From the NCBI RefSeq assembly GCF_000175215.2, contig NC_014817.1, positions 62,001 to 126,000 of the forward strand: DNA of 64,000 bases, read 5' to 3'. Below the pieces are notes generated by a model. That model saw only the letters and a list, made by a program, of their open reading frames with translations. It was not told where the DNA came from and did no database searches. Made by a program: the position numbers and the translations under genes. Source of the DNA: Asticcacaulis excentricus CB 48. Lineage in GTDB: Bacteria; Pseudomonadota; Alphaproteobacteria; Caulobacterales; Caulobacteraceae. Position 1 is the stretch's first letter. Every line of letters starts with the position of its first letter. Positions 1-7,023 of this stretch are shown here, piece by piece.

Positions 1-1524
1 GTGCGATGGCACGCGATCGTAGGCGATAAGCAGGAACAAAAACAGGCACTGAAAATCCTAGATAGGGCGGCGCAACCCATTCCGGCACTCAGTGACCTGA
101 CCGTACGCGACACGCTAAATGCCTGGTTTTTTGGGGAAAAAGACGAAAGTGCCTTCACGGCTATACTTCAATTCTTAACGAGCAACGCCAGAGAGGAAGA
201 CATCCCGCTGATTGACGGCATTAGCGCAAGCCTGTCGGAGGGACGAAAAGAAAAAGTGGAAGCGGCGGTCGTCGGTATCCTCGCCAAGTCAAGCGCGATC
301 GCCGCCATAAATCGCGTGTTGAGCGTTGGGATAAGCCTTCTGGACTCTGATGTCGTCGGCGCCATCTTCTCACAACCCGAATTGTTGGACACAGGGACCC
401 TGATTGAGTGTCTGGCAGCAAAACCCGACAACCTGCGGCTGGAGGCCGCAAAGCTGCTGTTCTTGCGCGACGAAATCCCCCTTGATCAGGCGCAGGCACT
501 TGTGAGCGACGGTAGCTTGGAAATTCGATTTGTCGCCGCAGAACGGTTGCGAAAGCTCGGCCACCCGCTAAGCGCGGACCTCCTCAAAAAAGCTTTGACC
601 GTGGAGCGGCAGAGAAACGCCCTGCTATTCAACGCCTTTGCCCCTCGTGAGACCGATTCAACCTTCTTGAATCGATACGAATTCAACCGCCTTTCTGAAA
701 TGACACTACAGGATCTTCGGAAGGAAACATATAACAACGGCGCGTTGGCGGGGCGCGATTTGGGGGCGATGTACAAAACCTACGCTCGCACGTTGGCTCC
801 GGAAATCCGGCAAAACCTCCAGGATGGATTTGCAGCCTACTACGCCGACGGCATCGCAACGATGGAGGCGGCGCTGGGGCCGTCTGCCACGCGAAGTGAA
901 CAGATGCGTAAGCTCGAAGATTTCACTCGTAATACGAACACCACGTACGCGCTTGAGGCGCTTTGCAGTCTGGGCAAGAGAGAAGATCTTCCGCTCGTGC
1001 GACAAGTGATCGACACTATGAAAGTTGATGCGTCAGACAGCGTGTTGACCTTTTTGGGAAAATTCGGCCAATGGTCGGATGTGCCGCGAATCAGCGCGCT
1101 AGGAGACGGAAACCAAGCTCCATCTGGGATACTTATTACACGAATGCCCAGCATGCCAGAGAATAAGGCCGCCGCCATTGTGGCAGTGGGTAAGGAACGT
1201 GTTTCGGACGTGTTAAAGCTCACGGTTGACCCGTCCATCCGACGGGCGATAGCGAGAGTGCTGCCCTTAGTCGTGATCTCTCGGTTAAACGATGACATTC
1301 TACTGCAGCAGTTCAACAACGAGGATGATCGTTACAGAGTCATCTTTGCATTAAAATGCGTACTTGCTTTGTCGAAACTCCGGCTAAAGGCACTGCTAGA
1401 CAGGTATTTAACAGTCGAGGACAAACGCTATTATAACAGCGTGCATTGGCTCGACCTTGGTAGGTCCTTTCCGACAGATCTCGCTCGCACGATTGCCCGT
1501 CGGCACCTTCTGACAGTATTTTGA
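1..1524 (+). CDS. HEAT-repeat-like protein, probably the C-terminal part of a larger protein
   Basis: The reading frame is open at the left edge of the window, so the true start may lie outside it; GTG at position 1 is not evidence of a start. The 507 visible residues are mostly helical, with HEAT-like pairs of helices (for example around residues 140-200, with alternating Leu/Ala and charged faces). I see no catalytic motif. The C-terminal segment with WLDLGRSFP followed by an arginine-rich helix resembles the ends of helical-repeat sensor regions in large STAND-type defence ATPases, but that is an impression, not a match. Its base composition is less GC-rich than the catabolic genes, and insertion sequences follow directly, which fits foreign DNA. 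I do not assign a function. Confidence 0.55.
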   Translation: MRWHAIVGDKQEQKQALKILDRAAQPIPALSDLTVRDTLNAWFFGEKDESAFTAILQFLTSNAREEDIPLIDGISASLSEGRKEKVEAAVVGILAKSSAIAAINRVLSVGISLLDSDVVGAIFSQPELLDTGTLIECLAAKPDNLRLEAAKLLFLRDEIPLDQAQALVSDGSLEIRFVAAERLRKLGHPLSADLLKKALTVERQRNALLFNAFAPRETDSTFLNRYEFNRLSEMTLQDLRKETYNNGALAGRDLGAMYKTYARTLAPEIRQNLQDGFAAYYADGIATMEAALGPSATRSEQMRKLEDFTRNTNTTYALEALCSLGKREDLPLVRQVIDTMKVDASDSVLTFLGKFGQWSDVPRISALGDGNQAPSGILITRMPSMPENKAAAIVAVGKERVSDVLKLTVDPSIRRAIARVLPLVVISRLNDDILLQQFNNEDDRYRVIFALKCVLALSKLRLKALLDRYLTVEDKRYYNSVHWLDLGRSFPTDLARTIARRHLLTVF

Positions 1525-1711
1525 GACCTCCTGGCTGTAGGCTAGGGGCACAATTAGATACCAGTTTCAGGAGACGATGGTGGTAGTCCCAGACAGCCGG
1601 TGCTGGGCGTATGAATTTCGCTCGTTCCAAGATCAATAAACGCGACATTGCCCTTACTAAAATGGCTGGGCCTGACACTTAAGAGTAAGTGATTAATTTT
1701 ACAGGTATTGA
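1525..1711. other. Intergenic stretch with no supported gene
   Basis: Lies between the HEAT-like gene and the first IS-related repeat. A 23-codon frame begins MNFARSKINKRDIALTK at about 1611, but it has no recognisable ribosome binding site or family, so I do not call it a gene. It is AT-richer than its surroundings. Confidence 0.4.
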
Positions 1712-1745
1712 TCGTGTCCCGTGACGTGGTGTAACTGAGCGCTAG
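1712..1745 (+). repeat. IS256-like terminal sequence, solo copy
   Basis: Reads TCGTGTCCC, five bases, then GTGGTGTAA, followed by GAGCGCTAG. The same two 9-mers with the same 5-base spacing occur on the minus strand at 6140-6162, just outside the IS256-type transposase. This looks like one end of an IS256-like element left without its transposase, immediately before the IS110-type element. Confidence 0.5.
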
Positions 1746-3130
1746 ATGGTGTAACGGCCCGGTTGCTGCGGCCCCTGTGAAGGGTGGTGGCCTCCCGGTA
1801 TGATGGTTGAACGGCGTCAGTGATTGGACTGCGCCAAGCATCATAGGAGACCACCATGTTGTACTATACGGGTATCGACGTTTCTTTGGAAGCCTCGCAT
1901 CTGTGCGTGGTTGACGAAGCAGGGACTGTCATAAAGGAGGCCAGAGTTGCGAGCGAGCCGGAAGCGCTGGTGGCATGGTTTTCGGCTCTGGGCTTTGCGG
2001 TGAAGCGGATTGGGCTTGAAGCTGGCCCCTTATCGCAATGGCTTTACGCGGGATTGAAGGCGGCGGGACTGGAGGTGTCTCTTCTTGAGACCCGGCATGT
2101 TCGTGACGCGTTTCGGGCGATGCCGGTGAAGACGGATCGCAAGGATGCCCGTGGGATAGCGCAGTTGATGCGCCTGGGCTGGTACCGGCAGGTACACTGC
2201 AAGTCGGTCAATGCGCAGGATAACCGCACGCTTCTCGCCGCCCGGAAGGTCCTGCAGTGCAAGTACCATGATCTTGAGATGAGCCTGCGCGGTCTCCTGC
2301 GCGGCTATGGCCTGAAGGTAGGAGAGACCACCCGTAAGACTTTCGAGCCGAGGGTGCGCGAACTGGCGGCAGATGTCCCAGGCCTGGCAGAAGTCGCTGA
2401 GGCCCTCCTCAAAGCGCGGGCGGTTCTGTTCGAGCAGTTCCGCGTCCTTGACGCGCGGATGATTGCGCACGCACGCAAGGACGAACGTGCGGGCTTGTTG
2501 ATGACGGTTCCCGGCGTGGGTGCGCTGATTTCGCTCACCTTTGTGTCCGCAATCGATGATCCGGGGCGCTTCCGATCTTCGCGAACCGTCGGTGCGCACT
2601 TCGGCCTGACGCAACGCAAGTATCAGTCGGGCGAGACCGACATCACCGGTCGCATCTCTAAATGCGGAGATCAGGAGGTTCGAACCGCCCTTTACGAGGC
2701 GGCGAACATTATCCTGACCAGGCCAGTGAAGGGCTCTCAGCTTAAGAGCTGGGCGGCGAAGGTTGCGCAGAGGTCTGGGATGAAAAAGGCCAAGGTCGCC
2801 CTAGCTCGCAAGCTTTGCGTCGTAATGCACAGGATGCTGGTTGACGGCACATGTTTTGATCCTGCCCTTGCAGCGGCATAAGGGGCGCTAAAGACGAGAG
2901 ATTCAGGCGGATAGACCATCACGCCTGATGGCAAGGTCCCGTCGCCGGGACGCACGGATCAGGTCAGGCCGGTGATGCGGGAGCAGCCCTTTGGGTGACT
3001 GCGCGTTCCTAGATTGGTCGGCCGGGTTCGTTAGGACAACCATCTTGTAGCGCCCTGGCGGCGACTACGTACAGAAGCATGAAGCCGGCGACGAAGACTG
3101 AGCCTTATCGGGAGTTGACATATGGTCCGT
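1746..3130 (+). mobile_element. IS110/IS1111-type insertion sequence, approximate limits
   Basis: Defined by the transposase at 1856-2881 plus noncoding flanks of about 110 bp upstream and 200-400 bp downstream. The ends are estimated, because this family often lacks terminal inverted repeats. In IS110-type elements one noncoding end encodes a structured bridge RNA that guides target choice. The GC-rich foldable stretch at 1750-1855 and the tail at 2882-3130 are the candidates here. The element lies against an IS256-like end, and members of this family are known to insert at repeat ends. Confidence 0.5.
1856..2881 (+). CDS. IS110-family DEDD transposase
   Basis: 341 residues, full length for the family. 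The N-terminal RuvC-like DEDD domain opens with YTGIDVS (first catalytic Asp), and the centre carries KTDRKDARGIAQL. The C-terminal transposase-20 domain (about residues 215-300) contains MTVPGVGALISLTF and the GLTQRKYQSGE block. The C-terminal Ser that acts as nucleophile in this family is expected near SGMKKAK. TAGGAG lies 7 bases upstream of the ATG. It catalyses movement of its element without DDE chemistry. It differs clearly from the second IS110-type transposase at 25499. Confidence 0.93.
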   Translation: MLYYTGIDVSLEASHLCVVDEAGTVIKEARVASEPEALVAWFSALGFAVKRIGLEAGPLSQWLYAGLKAAGLEVSLLETRHVRDAFRAMPVKTDRKDARGIAQLMRLGWYRQVHCKSVNAQDNRTLLAARKVLQCKYHDLEMSLRGLLRGYGLKVGETTRKTFEPRVRELAADVPGLAEVAEALLKARAVLFEQFRVLDARMIAHARKDERAGLLMTVPGVGALISLTFVSAIDDPGRFRSSRTVGAHFGLTQRKYQSGETDITGRISKCGDQEVRTALYEAANIILTRPVKGSQLKSWAAKVAQRSGMKKAKVALARKLCVVMHRMLVDGTCFDPALAAA

Positions 3131-3298
3131 TACAGAAGCCCGCTTCATTCATCGTAACGGTGTTAGCCTTTCCGTTTAGAACGGCTTTTTCACGGACGCG
3201 CTTGTTGGCGTCGTGTTTTCCGCCACGCGCTGGGTTTGATTTTGCTCCGATGGGGGTTGACGGTGATGGCGGCGGCTTTGAGGGCATAGCCCCGTCGT
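2882..3298. other. Noncoding tail of the IS110-type element and end of the IS1380-type element
   Basis: No convincing gene. The first half, with a GGCAAGGTCCCGTCGCCGG foldable segment around 2930-2950, is probably the 3' noncoding part of the IS110-type element and may hold its guide RNA. The second half belongs to the 3' end of the IS1380-type element read from the other strand. The border between them is not resolvable by eye. A 79-codon plus-strand frame from 3079 has no ribosome binding site or family. Confidence 0.45.
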
Positions 3299-4645
3299 TT
3301 ATGCGGGCGCGGCTTTGAGGGACGCCATTATATGGCGCAAGAGCGAAGCCTCCGGGCAAGCTGCGGCGAAGGCAATCCTTACGCGATGGGCGGTCTCTTT
3401 GATCCGAGCCCCGATCTTCAGAAGGCGCAAGCGGATGGTATTGAACTCAGCGGTCGCCAGCTTATGGGCCTTGGGGATCTGATCCCGGACAGCCAGCATC
3501 AGCCAGTAGGCAGCGGTGTGAAGGATCAGGCGCATCTGGTTGGCCAGAGGGCAGCGACAAGAGGTGCGATCACTTTTAAGCTGGGTCTTGTGGAGCTTGA
3601 TCAGATTTTCAGCGTTGCCTCGGGCACAATAGAGTTTGGCATAGAGGGTTTCCGGATCGGGATCGGTCAGGGATGTGACGACGAAGCGATTGTCGAGGCC
3701 CATAGGCGTGGCTTCAATGCGGGCGATAACGCGGCGCTCACAGCCCCAGGATTTGGCTCCATGACGGACTTCGGTGTAGCCGCGCACGGCCGCGGCGTCC
3801 TGTTCGGCCCGAACGACACGGATGTGGTCAGCAAAGGCTTCGACCTTAGCATGCAAAGGCTTTGAGCCGGCGAGCCCGAAGATATAGTCAACGCCCTTGT
3901 GCTCAGCCCAGGCCATGACTTCGGGGCGGGCATAGTGGCCGTCACCGCGCAGGGTAATGTGGGTTGTGGGCCAGTGTTTGCGGATCTGGCGCACCATCCT
4001 ACGGACCCAGCCGCGCACCTCCTTGCCTGACGGCGTTTTGCCGGGTCGCAGGATGACGACGACCGGTCGGCCTGTGCTCACATCGTAGACGTGGATGGGC
4101 TTAAAGACGTATTCCCCTTCATGGGCATTGAAGAGCGACAACTGCTGGCGGCCGTGAACCACGTCGACCGTGTCATCGATATCGAGGGTTACGGCGGCGG
4201 GAACAGCCGACCCGAAACTGGCGCAGTACTGGTCGATAAGACCGTAGGTCAGCTTGATCGAGCTACGCAGGTCCGGCGCATTCTCAAGGCGCGACAAGGT
4301 CGGTTGTGAGCACAGGTCCTTGCCGCCTTCGGGCAGTCGCCCACATGCCAGCTTGAAGGCCGGATCGGTGCGCAGGAAAGCCAGATCGTTGCCATCTTCA
4401 TAGCCACAGGCGATGGCGAAGACCCGCGCCTTCAGGATCGAGGCAAGGGAATGGGTTACCAGGAAGGGGTTGCGTCGATCCGGTATCAGCCGCCAAAGCC
4501 GATCAATGATCCCGATCCGGCGCTCAGCCGCAGACAACAGCATGACACCGCCATCCGAACTGATGCGTCCGCCATCAAAGGCAGCCGTGATTTTCTTGCG
4601 CGAAACGCTTGGCAAATCGAACGGAAGATCGGTATCTTGGTCCAT
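3299..4645 (-). CDS. IS1380-family transposase
   Basis: 448 residues from the ATG at 4645, where the conserved part begins MDQDTDLPFDLPSV; an upstream in-frame ATG at 4750 would add 35 residues of low conservation. It carries FDGGRISSDGGVMLL near the N terminus, TLDIDDTVDVVHG (first Asp of the DDE set) near the middle, LRGDGHYARPE (second Asp) and the late NAENLIKLHKTQLKSDRTSC block with the Glu, the order seen in IS1380-type transposases. It appears intact. It is directly followed, on the same strand, by the IS256-type element, so two insertions are stacked here. Confidence 0.9.
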   Translation of the reverse strand: MDQDTDLPFDLPSVSRKKITAAFDGGRISSDGGVMLLSAAERRIGIIDRLWRLIPDRRNPFLVTHSLASILKARVFAIACGYEDGNDLAFLRTDPAFKLACGRLPEGGKDLCSQPTLSRLENAPDLRSSIKLTYGLIDQYCASFGSAVPAAVTLDIDDTVDVVHGRQQLSLFNAHEGEYVFKPIHVYDVSTGRPVVVILRPGKTPSGKEVRGWVRRMVRQIRKHWPTTHITLRGDGHYARPEVMAWAEHKGVDYIFGLAGSKPLHAKVEAFADHIRVVRAEQDAAAVRGYTEVRHGAKSWGCERRVIARIEATPMGLDNRFVVTSLTDPDPETLYAKLYCARGNAENLIKLHKTQLKSDRTSCRCPLANQMRLILHTAAYWLMLAVRDQIPKAHKLATAEFNTIRLRLLKIGARIKETAHRVRIAFAAACPEASLLRHIMASLKAAPA

Positions 4646-4803
4646 GGCGGGTGTGGCCTTGGCGGTCTTTGGTTTAAGTTCGGTGTGGTAACCAGAATCT
4701 ATTCCAAAACAACGCTTTACGCTACACCCGCTGCACCTTTTTGCCGCCACCGTGAATTAGACCGGCTAGGCATCAGTGGTTTCCGGACGGGTCCGGATTT
4801 TCG

Positions 4804-6003
4804 TCAGCTTGCCACGGCTGGCATGCTGAGAACGGGATCATCGCTGAGTTGTGCGATGGTTTCAAGGGTGATGTAGCGGCCGCGTTGAACCGTCCACTCG
4901 TCGTTCTGCTCCAGCAAGATGGCGCCCACGAGGCGGATAATGGCATCGTCGTTCGGGAAGATGCCCACGACATCGCAACGGCGCTTGATTTCGCCATTGA
5001 GACGCTCAATCGGGTTTGTGCTGTGAAGCTTGATGCGGTGCTCCTTTGGGAAGGTCATGTAGGCCAGGACGTCATGCTCAGCCTCGTCCATGATCGTTGC
5101 CAGCTTTGGCATTTTGGGCCTGAGCTGATCGGCGACGTTTCGCCATTGTGCGCTGGCGGCTTCAGGCGTTTCCTGAGCGAAGGCGGTACCGATGAAGGCC
5201 GAGACGACCCGGCGGCCACTCTTGCCTGCATGGGCGCAGACATTGCGCATGAAGTGTACGCGGCACCGCTGCCAGGTGGCGTTCAAAACCTTCGATACCG
5301 CGCCTTTGATCCCGATATGTGCATCGGAGACGACCAGCTTGACGCCGCGCAGACCACGACGGGTCAGGTTGCGTAAGAACTCTGCCCAGATCGGTTCAGC
5401 TTCTGACGTGCCGACCTCCATGCCAAGAACCTCCCGGCGGCCGTCGGTATTGACGCCCACAGCGATGATGACGGCGACGGAGACAGTCCGGGCCCCACGG
5501 CGAACTTTCAGGTAGGTGGCATCGATCCAGATATAAGGCCATTCCCCCTCGATCGGACGATCGAGAAACGCCTTCACGCGCTCATCGATTTCCTCACAAA
5601 GGCGGCTGACCTGGCTTTTCGAGATGCCGCTCATGCCCATGGCCTTGACCAGGTCGTCGATAGACCGCGTCGAGATGCCCTGAACGTAAGCTTCCTGGAT
5701 AACGGCAGTCAGTGCCTTCTCGGCCATGCGCCGTGGCTCCAGAAAGCTCGGGAAATAACTGCCTTTGCGAAGTTTCGGAATACGCAGTTCGACCGTGCCG
5801 GCGCGTGTTTCCCAATCCCGATCGCGATAGCCGTTGCGCTGGACCATACGTTCGCCGCTCTTCTCGTGGTAAGCCGCGCCGGTCACAGTGCCGACCTCCA
5901 TTGCCATCAGGCGCTCGGCGGCAAAACCTATCATCTCACGCAACAAATCGCTGTCGGAGGTCTTTTCAACAAGCCCTTTCAGGGCCATCATCTCTTTGGT
6001 CAT
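4804..6003 (-). CDS. IS256-family (mutator-type) transposase
   Basis: 399 residues from ATG at 6003, beginning MTKEMMALKGLVEK; the in-frame ATG at 6048 is less likely. The mutator-type DDE domain shows IDATYLKVRRG (first Asp), VVSDAHIGIKGA (second Asp) and the family's CRVHFMRNV block. STNPIERLNGEIKRR near the C terminus carries the Glu. Full length and apparently functional. A small GC inverted repeat at 4782-4799 behind its stop could end transcription. The insertion has separated the first codons of a gene at 6195 from the rest. Confidence 0.93.
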   Translation of the reverse strand: MTKEMMALKGLVEKTSDSDLLREMIGFAAERLMAMEVGTVTGAAYHEKSGERMVQRNGYRDRDWETRAGTVELRIPKLRKGSYFPSFLEPRRMAEKALTAVIQEAYVQGISTRSIDDLVKAMGMSGISKSQVSRLCEEIDERVKAFLDRPIEGEWPYIWIDATYLKVRRGARTVSVAVIIAVGVNTDGRREVLGMEVGTSEAEPIWAEFLRNLTRRGLRGVKLVVSDAHIGIKGAVSKVLNATWQRCRVHFMRNVCAHAGKSGRRVVSAFIGTAFAQETPEAASAQWRNVADQLRPKMPKLATIMDEAEHDVLAYMTFPKEHRIKLHSTNPIERLNGEIKRRCDVVGIFPNDDAIIRLVGAILLEQNDEWTVQRGRYITLETIAQLSDDPVLSMPAVAS

Positions 6004-6127
6004 CGGTGGTTCTTTCGTCTCTGGAATGAGTGTAGGAACCCAAACCATATCCGAAAATCACTGATGACCAACCCGCGACGCTTCAGGCTCGCCTGGCCCT
6101 TGAATGGGGCCGCGAGCCTAGCGCTTC

Positions 6128-6162
6128 GCTCTTACCCAATTACACCACCCGGTGGGACACGA
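6128..6162 (-). repeat. Outer end of the IS256-type element
   Basis: On the minus strand it reads TCGTGTCCC, five bases, GTGGTGTAA, matching 1712-1734 in sequence and spacing. Because it is shared with an unrelated place, it belongs to the element, not to the interrupted gene. The matching opposite end near 4750 is not obvious, perhaps disturbed by the IS1380 insertion. Confidence 0.5.
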
Positions 6163-6197
6163 CCCAGGTATTCTTGGATGCGGACACTACGGGCCAT
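6132..6197 (-). pseudogene. 5' stub of an oxidoreductase-type gene cut off by the IS256-type element
   Basis: An ATG at 6197 on the minus strand has a good ribosome binding site (AAGGGAG, 6 bases away) and reads MARSVRIQEYLG before running into the IS256 end. The rest up to the stop at 6132 is insertion sequence. This opening resembles zinc-type quinone oxidoreductases, which are often divergent from a TetR regulator, but twelve residues are too few to be sure. It shares the intergenic region with the TetR gene at 6295. Confidence 0.5.
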
Positions 6198-6213
6198 TTG
6201 AAACTCCCTTAAA

Positions 6214-6286
6214 ATTATAACGTTCGCTATATATTGGTCGGAGAGCCGAAAATGCAATAATTATTTTATAGGTCGTTATATAATAG
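6214..6286. promoter_or_regulatory. Two inverted operator-like sites between divergent genes
   Basis: TATAACGTTCGCTATATA (6216-6233) and TATAGGTCGTTATATAAT (6267-6284) are related by inversion: both carry ATAACG and TATA halves. They lie in the AT-rich divergent promoter region between the TetR gene and the interrupted gene, a typical place for TetR-family autoregulation. Confidence 0.5.
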
Positions 6287-6294
6287 GTTTTGAG

Positions 6295-6912
6295 ATGACA
6301 GAGACCGCCACACCCAAACGCAGCGTAGGCCGCCCCCGCACTTTCCAGACCGAGGAAGCACTGGATAAGGCCGTGCACCTCTTCTGGCAGCACGGCTACG
6401 ATGCGACCTCGATGGCGGATATGGTGGCCGTGCTCGGCCTGACTGCGCCCAGCATCTATGCGGCGTTTGGCAACAAGGCAGGCCTCTTCGCTGCGGTAGC
6501 CGAGCGCTACAGCGCGACGTTCAGCGCCTATCTCTATGCCCCTGTGCGGGATGAGGCCTTCACCACGCGCGAGGCCATTGAAGCTCTGCTAGCGCGCGCG
6601 GCCACGACCTTTTCCGGCCCGGATTCGCCCGCTGGCTGCTTCATGTATTCGGCTGGCGCAGCGGTCTCGCCGGCCGCGACGGATATCGCCGAGATGCTCC
6701 GCGGCAAGAGGACGATTGCCGAGCGCGAGGTCACAGAGCGTCTGGCTCGCGGTGTCGAGCGTGGTGAGCTGCCCAAGGAGTTCGATGCTGCCGGCTATTC
6801 CAAGTTTCTGAGCAGCGTCATGGCCGGGATGTCGGTCCAAGCGCGAGACGGCGCAACGCTGGCAGAACTGCAAGCCGTTGCGGCCACTGCCCTGAAAACC
6901 TGGCCGGCTTGA
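6295..6912 (+). CDS. TetR/AcrR-family transcriptional regulator
   Basis: 205 residues. The N-terminal DNA-binding domain (about residues 10-60) has VGRPRTFQTEEALDKAVHLF, then the helix-turn-helix GYDATSMADMVAVLGLTAPSIYAAF, the pattern of TetR repressors with a C-terminal ligand-binding domain. The inducer is unknown. It is read divergently from an oxidoreductase-like gene now reduced to a stub, so its natural target was probably that gene. The two operator-like repeats lie in the shared promoter. Confidence 0.9.
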   Translation: MTETATPKRSVGRPRTFQTEEALDKAVHLFWQHGYDATSMADMVAVLGLTAPSIYAAFGNKAGLFAAVAERYSATFSAYLYAPVRDEAFTTREAIEALLARAATTFSGPDSPAGCFMYSAGAAVSPAATDIAEMLRGKRTIAEREVTERLARGVERGELPKEFDAAGYSKFLSSVMAGMSVQARDGATLAELQAVAATALKTWPA

Positions 6913-6976
6913 GAAAGCCGCACTGAATAGGCGCTAAGATACAAGAGGATAACCACTAGCGCCGCGCTCGATAGCC

Positions 6977-7004
6977 TTGACAGAACAACCTTGGCTGGTA
7001 GGTT
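6977..7004 (+). promoter_or_regulatory. Possible sigma-70 promoter for the AAA ATPase gene
   Basis: TTGACA at 6977-6982 and TAGGTT at 6999-7004 with a 16-base spacer, about 20 bases ahead of the start codon at 7024. The -35 is perfect; the -10 is weak. Confidence 0.35.
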
Positions 7005-7023
7005 TGTGTCGAGGGAATGCGCT

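Noticed and set aside
840..1319. Minus-strand frame of 159 codons inside the HEAT-like gene
   Set aside because: Ser/Arg-rich composition of an antisense shadow, no start signal, and it lies wholly within a frame with better coding character.
4849..5376. 175-codon plus-strand frame opposite the IS256 transposase
   Set aside because: Shadow of the transposase; such frames recur in every copy of this IS type.
6049..6200. Possible tRNA gene or attachment site near the IS256 end
   Set aside because: The GC-rich segment around 6090-6130 does not fold as a cloverleaf, lacks a T-loop sequence, and belongs to the IS end. No tRNA or rRNA gene was recognised anywhere in the window.
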